The notes under the pieces were generated by a model, which was given only the letters and a program-made list of their open reading frames with translations, searched no databases and was not told where the DNA came from. The position numbers and the translations under genes are program-made. A stretch of 7,893 nt of DNA from NCBI RefSeq assembly GCF_036391795.1, contig NZ_DASVZH010000125.1, positions 1 to 7,893 on the forward strand. The letters run 5' to 3'. Of the stretch, positions 1 through 7,358 are shown one piece after another. Each line of letters opens with the position of its first letter. Position 1 is the first letter of the stretch. This DNA comes from Oryzihumus sp036391795. GTDB lineage: Bacteria > Actinomycetota > Actinomycetes > Actinomycetales > Dermatophilaceae.

Positions 1-587
1 GTGTGGACGTACTCGATCGGGTCCTCGATGGTGACGATGTGGCCGGGCCGCTGGGCGTTGGCGATGTCGAGCAGGCTGGCCAGGGTGGTGGACTTGCCCG
101 AGCCGGTCGGGCCGGTGACCAGCACCAGCCCGCGGGGAAGCATGGCCAGGTCCGCCACCGCCGGTGGCAGCCCGAGATCATAGAGCGAGCGGATCGTGTG
201 CGGGATGGCACGCAGCACCGCGCCCACCTGGCCGCGCTGGCGGAACACGTTGACACGGAACCGGCTCACCTCGGCGATCTCGTAGGCGGTGTCGAGCTCG
301 TTGTCCCGCAGGAAGCGTTGCCACAGGGGGTCGGGCAGGATCCCGCGGACCAGCCGCTCGCACTCGTCGCCGGTGATGTCTGCCAGGCCGGGCAGGGGCG
401 ACAGGGACCCGTGCACGCGGACCGAGGGCGCGATACCGGCGGTGAGGTGCAGGTCGGACCCACCCAGCGCGACCATCTCGCGCAGGAGGTCGTCGAGGTG
501 ACCACCTGCACCCGGGAGCCCGTCGTGGGCAAGCCCGCCGCCGGGAAGGCCGTCACCCGCCAGTGGCTCGTAGGACGTGAGGCTCAT
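1..587 (-). CDS. pilT: Type IV pilus retraction ATPase PilT (partial, C-terminus off window)
   Basis: This is the N-terminal 195 codons of a PilT-type hexameric ATPase, which in type IV pili powers pilus disassembly and twitching at the cytoplasmic membrane. The visible part has a Gly-rich leader (about residues 10-30), then the PAS-like N-terminal domain with 'GGSDLHLTAG', as in PilT/PilU. The Walker A loop GPTGSGKST covers residues 159-167, with Lys165. The aspartate-box start 'VTIEDPIEYVH' ends at the window edge. Walker B, the His box and the C-terminal retraction motif (AIRNLIRE-like) lie outside, so about half of the usual 340-370 residues is seen. The ATG at 587 is supported by AAGGAG at 592-597, 4 bases upstream. 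It lies 171 bp downstream of pilB on the same strand, the usual motor-gene pairing. PilT rather than a second PilB is inferred from the short N-terminal domain and the lack of an MshEN domain. Confidence in the family is high; the retraction role is inferred. Confidence 0.93.
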   Translation of the reverse strand, partial: MSLTSYEPLAGDGLPGGGLAHDGLPGAGGHLDDLLREMVALGGSDLHLTAGIAPSVRVHGSLSPLPGLADITGDECERLVRGILPDPLWQRFLRDNELDTAYEIAEVSRFRVNVFRQRGQVGAVLRAIPHTIRSLYDLGLPPAVADLAMLPRGLVLVTGPTGSGKSTTLASLLDIANAQRPGHIVTIEDPIEYVH

Positions 588-758
588 GGCACTCCTTCGC
601 GCCGGACGCGGTGAATGCGTCGTCAGGACAAGGGAACCGGGCGCGGGGGAGCGCTGCGGGCGCGCGTGGTGTCGAACCACCCAGCACACATCGAGGCTAG
701 GGGCCAGCGTCATTCGGCGGAGGCAGATTGACCAACATCAGACCGAGTCCGCGGCAGG

Positions 759-2429
<1,671 letters not shown>

Positions 2430-2451
2430 GGAGCGCTCCCCTCGGTGCGAA

Positions 2452-2459
2452 CACCTCCT
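2452..2459 (-). promoter_or_regulatory. Second, unused-looking Shine-Dalgarno sequence in the pilB leader
   Basis: On the minus strand the leader reads AGGAGGTG here, a near-perfect anti-16S match. It is 22 bases upstream of the pilB ATG, too far to serve it directly, and there is no in-frame ATG/GTG/TTG at proper spacing. The GAGGGGAG at 2436-2443 is the site that fits the pilB start. The upstream copy may act as a ribosome standby site or may be chance in purine-rich leader DNA. Confidence 0.25.
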
Positions 2460-2590
2460 GTGACTCCTGTTGCCCATGAGGTGTCGAGGGGCAACTCTAC
2501 GGCGCGTCCTGCGTCGGCGAGGGCGGCTTGACCAAGACCAGCAGGAAGGCGGCCGCGTGCGTCGGGTCGGTCCGAGGCCAGGCCGACGCC

Positions 2591-2608
2591 AAAGCCTCAG
2601 CCCGAGGC
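2591..2608 (-). terminator. Possible weak hairpin terminator after the DUF2157-like gene
   Basis: On the minus strand, ten bases after the stop codon of the upstream membrane-protein gene, GCCTC and GAGGC (2604-2608 and 2594-2598) can pair around a 5-base loop and are followed by TTT. The stem is only 5 bp and the T run only three long, so this is at best a weak, actinobacterial-style terminator. The 188-bp gap to pilB makes a transcription break here plausible. Confidence 0.25.
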
Positions 2609-2617
2609 CCCCCCACG

Positions 2618-3805
2618 TCAGCCGAGCGTCAGGACTGCGGCGCTGGTGCTCACCGCCACCACGGCAGCAGCAACCATCGCGACCGTGCTGTCGGGCCAGG
2701 GCAGCCGTGGCCCCCGGACGGCGGCCGGCGCACCGGGCGGGTGCTGCCGACGACGCCGGGCCGTGACGAGCGCGGCGGCCACGAGGAGGACACCCACGAG
2801 CAGCAGCCCCAGCGAGGCGCCGAGCGTGCCACCGAACCACTCCACCATGGCGGCCGGCAGGACCTGCAGGGCGGCGACGCTGCCGACGACGAGCAGGACC
2901 AGGCTCCGCGCGACGACGGCGACGACGACCACGGCTGCCACCGTGGCCAGCGCCAGGATGGTGCCCCACCGCGTCGGCATGGTCGCCGTGGCGCCGACGA
3001 TCGCGCCGGCCGAGCCGAGCACCACGCCGAGGTTCGCGCTCGAGGGCCGGCCGGCCCACGCCAGGACCCCGCCCCAGGCCAGGAGCGCCCACACCACGCC
3101 GGCACCCCACATGGCCAGCCCCATGGCCCCGGCCTCGCTGGTGGACAGGTAGGACGCCGACGCGGCGACGGTGCCCAGCACGGCGACCAGCGTCGCGGCG
3201 TGCTGGAGGGGATGGTGGTGCGCCCACCACAGCACCCCGGCCACCACGGCGGTCGGGCCGGTGATGAACAGCGCGAGGTCACTGTCGCCCAGGTTCAGCG
3301 ACTCGGAGCCCAGCAGTCCGAGGAAGCCCGCGACGGCACCGGTGGCGGCCAGCCAGAGGACTGCCCGCAACCTCTGCCCGGGCTCGCCGAGCCGTTGTGG
3401 CACCAGCGCACCACCGAGCAGGAGCAGGGCTGCCGCAGCGCCGACGATGGCCAGCCGCGCAGGCGTGCCGAGGTCGTTCCAGAACCGGGCGGCGACCAGG
3501 ATGCTGGCCACGAGGATGATGACGCCGCCGAGGTAGCCCAGCGCCTCTGTCACCAGGGAGGCGTGCGGTGCGGGTGGTAGGGCCAGCTGGGCCGGAGCGG
3601 GTGCCGGGGGCGCCGGGGCAGGCCCGGGCAGGTCGGCGCGCATCCGGGCTGCCTGCTCGGCCGTGACGACGCCGTCAGCCAGCCAGTGCTCCAGCAGCCG
3701 GTCGATGTCCCCGGGGTGGAGGGACGGCGAGCCGCCCCGCTCCGAAGGCGTGGCAGGGGTGGCGGCGGGTGGCTGCTCGCGTGGGTCGGATGTGCGCGTC
3801 TCCAT
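2618..3805 (-). CDS. DUF2157-like multi-pass membrane protein of unknown function
   Basis: This 395-residue integral membrane protein has no assigned function. The N-terminal 80 residues are soluble. A disordered Pro/Ser/Thr-rich start is followed by a short helical motif 'LLEHWLADGVVTAEQAARM' (about 37-55), resembling the leading helix of DUF2157 and SHOCT-type proteins, where a 'gap-Gly-hydrophobic-Thr/Ser-x-Glu-Gln' pattern is common. A Pro/Ala linker (about 60-80) leads into about 11 hydrophobic segments that fill the rest, the last ending at the C-terminus. I see no catalytic or metal-binding motif. An Arg/His/Pro-rich cytoplasmic loop (about 347-370) precedes the last helix. The ATG at 3805 has only GAGGG 2 bases upstream, which is close spacing, but no alternative in-frame start lies nearby. 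It lies 81 bp after tspO and 188 bp before pilB on the same strand. Nothing ties it to pili beyond position. The family call is by architecture, not by a search. Confidence 0.72.
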   Translation of the reverse strand: METRTSDPREQPPAATPATPSERGGSPSLHPGDIDRLLEHWLADGVVTAEQAARMRADLPGPAPAPPAPAPAQLALPPAPHASLVTEALGYLGGVIILVASILVAARFWNDLGTPARLAIVGAAAALLLLGGALVPQRLGEPGQRLRAVLWLAATGAVAGFLGLLGSESLNLGDSDLALFITGPTAVVAGVLWWAHHHPLQHAATLVAVLGTVAASASYLSTSEAGAMGLAMWGAGVVWALLAWGGVLAWAGRPSSANLGVVLGSAGAIVGATATMPTRWGTILALATVAAVVVVAVVARSLVLLVVGSVAALQVLPAAMVEWFGGTLGASLGLLLVGVLLVAAALVTARRRRQHPPGAPAAVRGPRLPWPDSTVAMVAAAVVAVSTSAAVLTLG

Positions 3806-3886
3806 GCCCTCAGCGTCTCGCCGGGAGCACCTGGCAGCCGCAGACCAAGGTCCCCGGCCGGGCCGGCGCCAGGGTGCGCCGCCTGT

Positions 3887-4351
3887 TCAGCGGTTGCGTC
3901 GCCAGATGTCGGCGTTCAGGGCGCTGGCGAACAGCCCCCACGCGGCGTACGGCGCGAGGGCAGCCGCCGCGCGGCCGTCGCGGCGGCGGGCCTGGTCGAC
4001 CAGGGCGAGGTTGAGCCCGTCGAGGACGGCGATGACCGCCAGGCCGTTGCGCGGTGACCGGCCCTTGAAGAACGCCCAGCACCAGCCGGCGTTGGCCACC
4101 AGGTCGGCGGCGACCAGTGCCCCGAGGCGACGCCGCCGCGCCGGGTCCGGCTCGGCATCCAGGAGCCTGGCGGTGCCCCATGCGATCGCGGCGTACAACG
4201 GCGTCCACACCAGCGGGAACGCCACCGGTGGTGGCTGCCACGGTGGCTTGGCCTGGGAGCGGTACCACGAGGAGTCGGGGTCCGTGCCCAGCGCGCCGAC
4301 GACCGCCGTAACCAGGGTGCCCAGCGACGTGGCCACGAGGGTGCGCCTCAC
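3887..4351 (-). CDS. tspO: TspO/MBR-family tryptophan-rich membrane protein
   Basis: This 154-residue member of the TspO/MBR (translocator/peripheral benzodiazepine receptor) family is a five-helix membrane protein that binds porphyrins and sterol-like ligands and is linked to tetrapyrrole and oxidative-stress responses. The diagnostic first-loop pattern is present: Trp29-Tyr30, then 'KPPWQPPPVAFPLVWTPLY' from Lys35 to Tyr53. Further hallmarks are 'NAGWCWAFFKG' near residue 100 and a C-terminal 'ALNADIWRRN'. The length matches the family norm of about 155-165. The open frame extends upstream, but the GTG at 4351 is preferred: it has GGAGG 7 bases upstream and starts just before the first helix. 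This GTG overlaps the TGA of the DinB-like gene in a GTGA junction, implying translational coupling. In the second-helix Trp motif, Cys replaces the commoner Ser ('WCW' against 'WSxLFF'). The ligand is not predictable from sequence. Regulation would follow the upstream gene. Confidence 0.92.
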   Translation of the reverse strand: MRRTLVATSLGTLVTAVVGALGTDPDSSWYRSQAKPPWQPPPVAFPLVWTPLYAAIAWGTARLLDAEPDPARRRRLGALVAADLVANAGWCWAFFKGRSPRNGLAVIAVLDGLNLALVDQARRRDGRAAAALAPYAAWGLFASALNADIWRRNR

Positions 4352-4932
4352 CGTCCCGCCTCCACCGGCGGGGTCCACGGCTTCATCCACGGGGTCTCGG
4401 GCCAGCCCTCGGCGGCAGCCATGAGCGGGAAGGCGGTGGCCCCGTCGATCGACTCGCGGACGATGTCGGCGTGGCCGGCGTGACGTGCGGTCTCCTGGAT
4501 CAGGTGGAGCAGCACCCAGCGCACCGACCACGCCTCGACGTCCTGGGGGAACCAGGGTGCGTCACGCGGCACCGGCACCGGCCGCCCGAGGTCCTCCACC
4601 TCGGCGATCGCCGTCTCGGTCTCGGCGGCCACCTCCTCGTAGAGGTCGAGGACGTCCTGCAGCGTCTCACCCTCGGCCAGGTGGAAGTTGGCCAGGTAGT
4701 CCTCACGGCCGTAGGTCTGCGGCACGTCGCGCACCCGCTGGATCCAGCCTCGCTCGGTCGTAGCCGCGTGCTTGACCAGGCCGCCGACACTGAGGCTGCT
4801 CGCGGTCGGCGTCGCGCGCGCCTGCTCGTCGCTCAGCCCGTGCGCCGTCAGGCGCAGCACGTAACGCATCTGCGCGAGGTAGGCCAGCAGGCCGTCGCGC
4901 TCGTCGGTGATGGGTCGGACGCTCCCCGGCAT
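4348..4932 (-). CDS. DinB-like four-helix protein, DUF664 type (putative thiol-dependent enzyme)
   Basis: This 194-residue protein belongs to the DinB/YfiT four-helix-bundle superfamily, DUF664 branch. Related actinobacterial members include metal-binding thiol S-transferases and mycothiol-dependent maleylpyruvate isomerase; the substrate here is unknown. The first helix begins at 'DERDGLLAYLAQMRYVLR'. 'SLSVGGLVKHAATTERGW' (46-63) supplies His55. The signature 'LLHLIQETARHAGHADIVRE' (141-160) supplies His143, His151 and His154, typical metal-ligand positions, and is followed by 'SIDG'. A Trp/Pro-rich tail (177-189) ends the protein. The ATG at 4932 is chosen because the conserved domain starts there and upstream sequence is Arg/Pro-rich non-domain DNA. 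The Shine-Dalgarno is weak (GGGG about 9 bases upstream). The stop overlaps the tspO GTG by 4 bases, so the two form a coupled pair transcribed away from the divergent region. Despite the family name, no role in DNA damage is implied. Confidence 0.88.
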   Translation of the reverse strand: MPGSVRPITDERDGLLAYLAQMRYVLRLTAHGLSDEQARATPTASSLSVGGLVKHAATTERGWIQRVRDVPQTYGREDYLANFHLAEGETLQDVLDLYEEVAAETETAIAEVEDLGRPVPVPRDAPWFPQDVEAWSVRWVLLHLIQETARHAGHADIVRESIDGATAFPLMAAAEGWPETPWMKPWTPPVEAGR

Positions 4933-5034
4933 GGCACACCCCGTCGTCGTCGATGAACTGCTGTGCCTCCGATGCTGGCACCTGCCACCGACAGAGGCCA
5001 CCGGCGTGCGAGGGGTCCGTGCCCGGCCCGGGGG

Positions 5035-5044
5035 GTGTCGACAC
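5035..5044. promoter_or_regulatory. Perfect 10-bp palindrome GTGTCGACAC, operator candidate
   Basis: GTGTCGACAC is a perfect self-complementary decamer in the middle of the divergent intergenic region, about 100 bp upstream of the dinB-like start and 155 bp upstream of the cfa-like start. Two-fold symmetry suits a dimeric regulator, but the element is short and no regulator gene lies in the window. A 10-bp palindrome can occur by chance in GC-rich DNA. Confidence 0.25.
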
Positions 5045-5104
5045 GGCATACCGGCCAATCCGGCTGCGGCACCGCTCCGAACCACCGGTGCGTCGCCGGC
5101 GTTT

Positions 5105-5139
5105 CCTGCCGCGTGCCCGTCCGGGCACGCTCGGGCAGG
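5105..5139. repeat. Long inverted repeat upstream of the cfa-like gene
   Basis: The inner arms GCGTGCCCG (5111-5119) and CGGGCACGC (5122-5130) are perfectly complementary over 9 bp with a 2-base centre. The outer arms CCTGCC (5105-5110) and GGCAGG (5134-5139) add 6 bp, with a 3-base TCG bulge on the right side. The element ends 59 bases before the GTG start. It could be an operator for a dimeric regulator, or, if transcribed, a stable hairpin in the 5' leader; the 2-base loop means the inner pairs would open in RNA. No T run follows, so it is not a classical terminator. Confidence 0.6.
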
Positions 5140-5184
5140 ATGGCGACAGGTCGGCCGGGGACCTCCCGCCGACGCGGACACCGC

Positions 5185-5190
5185 AGGAGG
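5185..5190 (+). promoter_or_regulatory. Ribosome binding site deciding the cfa-like GTG start
   Basis: AGGAGG lies 8 bases before the GTG at 5199. The open frame continues upstream to 4953, so this consensus site is what fixes the start. Confidence 0.85.
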
Positions 5191-5198
5191 AACCGCCC

Positions 5199-6503
5199 GT
5201 GACCACGACGCAGACCCGTCCCGGGCCGCAGGTCGGCTCCGGCTCGTCGATCGCCCGCACGCTCGGTGAGCTCGTCGAGCCGATGTTCGGCGGCGAGCTG
5301 CCGCTGCGGCTGCGCACCCCCGACGGGGGCGAGTACGGCCCCGACGGCGCTCCGGTCGTCACCATCTCCTCGCCGGATGCGTTGCGGCGCCTGCTGTTCC
5401 ACCCCGGCGAGCTCGGCCTGGCCCAGGCCTACGTCACCGGCGAGATCGACGTCGAGGGCGACGTCCTCGACGGGTTCCGCCGGGTGTGGCGCACCGCTCG
5501 GCAGCGCAGCGTCTCGCCGCGACCGACGCCCGCGCGGCTGCTCCAGGCCCTCCGCACCGCCCGCGAGCTCGGTGCCCTCGGCCGGCCGCCGGTGCCGCCG
5601 GCGTCCCAGGCCCGGCTGCGGGGCCGGCTGCACAGCCTCGGCCGCGACCGGCAGGTCATCGCGCACCACTACGACCTGTCCAACGACTTCTACGCGATGG
5701 TCCTCGACCCGCACATGGCCTACTCCTGTGGCTACTGGACCAGCGACGACCCGTCCTACACGGTGCAGGACGCCCAGCGGGACAAGCTCGACCTCGTCTG
5801 CCGCAAGCTCGGCCTGCGTGAGGGCATGCGGATGCTCGACATCGGCTGCGGCTGGGGTTCCCTGACCCTGTATGCCGCCGATCACTTCGGCGCGCACGTC
5901 CTGGCGGTCACCCTCTCGGCCGAGCAGCGCGCGTTCGTCCAGGCGCGGGTCGACGAGCGGGGCCTCGGCGACCGGGTCGAGGTCCGGCTGCAGGACTACC
6001 GCGAGGTGCCCGAGACCGGCTTCGACGCGGTCACCTCGATCGAGATGGGTGAGCACGTCGGCAAGGAGAACTACCCCGTCTTCACCGGTCTCATCCACAG
6101 CCGGCTCAAGCCCGGCGGCCGCGTGCTGGTCCAGCAGATGTCCCGCAAGGGCCACCACCCCGGCGGCGGGCCGTTCATCGAGGCGTTCATCGCCCCCGAC
6201 ATGTGGATGCGCCCGGTCGGCGAGACCGTCGACCTCATCGAGCAGGCCGGTCTCGAGGTGCGCGACGTGCACGCGATGCGCGAGCACTACGTGCGCACCA
6301 TCCACGCCTGGTACGCCACCCTCGAGCAGCGCTGGGACGACGTCGTCGCCCTGGTCGGCGAGGAGGTCGCCCGCGTCTGGCGCCTCTACATGGTCGGGAG
6401 TGCGCTGTCCTTCGAGGAGAACCGCATGGGCGTGGACCAGATCCTCGCGGTCAAGCCGGGTGCCGACGGCGTCAGCGGGATGCCGCCGGTGCGGGCCTGG
6501 TGA
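5199..6503 (+). CDS. cfa: Cyclopropane-fatty-acid-synthase-family SAM methyltransferase
   Basis: This 434-residue enzyme belongs to the CFA synthase/mycolic-type methyltransferase family. The family transfers a one-carbon group from S-adenosylmethionine to the cis double bond of phospholipid acyl chains at the cytoplasmic membrane face. The N-terminal lipid-binding-like domain (about 1-140) includes 'GELGLAQAYVTGEIDVEGD'. The catalytic domain opens with 'IAHHYDLSNDFYAMVLD', then 'YSCGYW' with Cys177, SAM motif I 'MLDIGCGWGS' (212-221), 'EMGEHVG' with Glu285, and 'EHYVRTIHAWY'. Cys177, Glu285 and the last Tyr match bicarbonate-site residues of E. coli Cfa. The His and Ile of that site align with Gln312 and Met314 ('LVQQMS'), an unusual pocket by that comparison. 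The product could be a cyclopropane, or a methylene or methyl branch as in tuberculostearate-type enzymes. The GTG start follows AGGAGG at 5185. Its TGA shares a base with the next ATG, so it is probably translationally coupled to the DUF1295 protein. The family is secure; the exact product is not. Confidence 0.93.
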   Translation: MTTTQTRPGPQVGSGSSIARTLGELVEPMFGGELPLRLRTPDGGEYGPDGAPVVTISSPDALRRLLFHPGELGLAQAYVTGEIDVEGDVLDGFRRVWRTARQRSVSPRPTPARLLQALRTARELGALGRPPVPPASQARLRGRLHSLGRDRQVIAHHYDLSNDFYAMVLDPHMAYSCGYWTSDDPSYTVQDAQRDKLDLVCRKLGLREGMRMLDIGCGWGSLTLYAADHFGAHVLAVTLSAEQRAFVQARVDERGLGDRVEVRLQDYREVPETGFDAVTSIEMGEHVGKENYPVFTGLIHSRLKPGGRVLVQQMSRKGHHPGGGPFIEAFIAPDMWMRPVGETVDLIEQAGLEVRDVHAMREHYVRTIHAWYATLEQRWDDVVALVGEEVARVWRLYMVGSALSFEENRMGVDQILAVKPGADGVSGMPPVRAW

Positions 6504-7309
6504 TGGCCTTCCCCTGGGGCGCCTTCGCCGCGGCGCTGCCGTTCACCGTCCTCGCCGTCGTGGTCGTCCTCGGCGTGACGCTGCTGGTCGCCCTGCGCGT
6601 GGGCAGGCACGCCGTGGTCGACGTGGCGTGGGGGCTGGGCTTCGCGGCGGTGGCCCTCACGGCATACGCGCTGTCCGCGGGGGAGGGCGACGCGGCGCGT
6701 CGCCTGCTGGTCACGCTCCTGACCGTCGTGTGGGGCGCGCGCCTCGCCATCCACATCGGGCGCCGCTCCCGCGGCCACGGTGAGGACCCCCGGTATGCCG
6801 AGCTGCTCGCCGCCGCGCCGGGCAACCCCACCTGGTATGCCGTGCGCAAGGTCTACCTGACCCAGGGCGCGGTCATGTGGTTCGTGTCGTTGCCGGTGCA
6901 GGTGGCCTGCTTCGAGCCGGCCGGGCTCGGCGTGCTGGCGTGGGTCGGGGTCGCCGTCTGGCTGGTCGGCTTCTTCTTCGAGACCGTCGGCGACTGGCAG
7001 CTGACCCGCTTCCGGAACGACCCGGCCAGCGCGGGCCAGGTCCTCGACACCGGCCTGTGGCGCTACACCCGTCACCCCAACTACTTCGGCGACGCGTGCG
7101 TGTGGTGGGGTCTGTCCCTCATCGCCTTCAGCGCCTGGCCCGGCATCCTCACCGTGCTCTCGCCGGTGGCGATGACGTGGCTGCTGGCCAAGGGCACCGG
7201 CAAGCCGCTGCTGGAGAAGGACATGTCCTCGCGCCGTCCCGGCTACGTGGACTACGTCAGGCGGACCAGCGGTTTCGTCCCGCTCCCGCCGAAGAAGGGC
7301 GCCGTCTGA
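6503..7309 (+). CDS. DUF1295 membrane protein, steroid-reductase-like
   Basis: This 268-residue polytopic membrane protein belongs to the DUF1295 family, related to 3-oxo-5-alpha-steroid 4-dehydrogenase C-terminal and isoprenylcysteine methyltransferase-like proteins. Hydrophobic segments lie near residues 6-32, 37-60, 68-86, about 115-135, about 140-165 and two more before the C-terminus. The family hallmark 'LWRYTRHPNYFGD' spans residues 185-197. In sterol reductases the matching region helps bind NADPH. 'FFFETVGDWQLTRFR' and the C-terminal 'KDMSSRRPGYVDYVRRTSGF' are also typical. The ATG at 6503 overlaps the previous TGA (TGATG); a GTG at 6500 is an alternative one codon longer. No separate strong ribosome site is seen, so it is probably translated by coupling to the methyltransferase. 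A role in reducing a methylated or methylenated acyl chain is an inference from context; the family's chemistry is largely uncharacterised. The reading frame is open far upstream inside the cfa-like gene, but that part is antisense-free shadow. Confidence 0.9.
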   Translation: MAFPWGAFAAALPFTVLAVVVVLGVTLLVALRVGRHAVVDVAWGLGFAAVALTAYALSAGEGDAARRLLVTLLTVVWGARLAIHIGRRSRGHGEDPRYAELLAAAPGNPTWYAVRKVYLTQGAVMWFVSLPVQVACFEPAGLGVLAWVGVAVWLVGFFFETVGDWQLTRFRNDPASAGQVLDTGLWRYTRHPNYFGDACVWWGLSLIAFSAWPGILTVLSPVAMTWLLAKGTGKPLLEKDMSSRRPGYVDYVRRTSGFVPLPPKKGAV

Positions 7310-7320
7310 ACGACGGCGCC
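7298..7320 (+). terminator. Perfect 9-bp hairpin enclosing the DUF1295 stop codon
   Basis: GGCGCCGTC (7298-7306) pairs perfectly with GACGGCGCC (7312-7320) around the loop TGAAC, which contains the TGA stop at 7307-7309. The stem is very GC-rich but is followed by ACCTGG rather than a T run. It may be a U-less terminator or attenuator, or an RNA-stabilising 3' structure, reducing read-through into the peroxiredoxin gene 39 bases further on. Confidence 0.5.
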
Positions 7321-7358
7321 ACCTGGCCCGTGCACCTGTATGAGAGGAAGGCCCGAGC

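Larger units (their letters stand above)
4933..5198. promoter_or_regulatory. Divergent intergenic region between the dinB-like/tspO and cfa-like units
   Basis: This 266-bp stretch separates two oppositely oriented units, so promoters for both should lie in or near it. It carries no credible gene. I could not find a convincing -35/-10 pair on either strand, which is common in high-GC actinobacterial DNA. It does hold two palindromic elements (5035-5044 and 5105-5139), listed separately, that could be operator or RNA-structure elements. The promoter role is inferred from gene orientation only. Confidence 0.5.

Noticed and set aside
588..758. Search for a small gene, promoter or terminator between pilB and pilT
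   Set aside because: No open frame with a ribosome site, no strong hairpin and no clear promoter pair was found in these 171 bp apart from the pilT ribosome site.
2494..2499. TAGAGT as a -10 element for pilB on the minus strand
   Set aside because: No acceptable -35 hexamer at 16-18 bases upstream; a single weak hexamer is not enough.
2430..3230. N-terminal extension of the PilB frame by up to 267 codons
   Set aside because: It overlaps the DUF2157-like gene on the same strand in another frame, is Arg/Gly-rich without domain character, and a good ribosome site supports the ATG at 2429.
3854..3866. CCGG-rich inverted repeat after tspO as a terminator
   Set aside because: Stem is only 4 bp with a workable loop, no T run follows, and such GC repeats are expected by chance at this composition.
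4352..4531. Upstream extension of the TspO frame
   Set aside because: It lies inside the DinB-like gene; the GTG at 4351 with GGAGG and the family's usual length fit better.
4953..5198. Upstream extension of the cfa-like frame
   Set aside because: Translation is Arg/Pro-rich without homology, and the consensus AGGAGG at 5185 points to the GTG at 5199.
4848..6305. Long minus-strand open frame of 485 codons opposite the cfa-like gene
   Set aside because: It is the complement of well-conserved methyltransferase codons and crosses the divergent intergenic region; no motif of its own.
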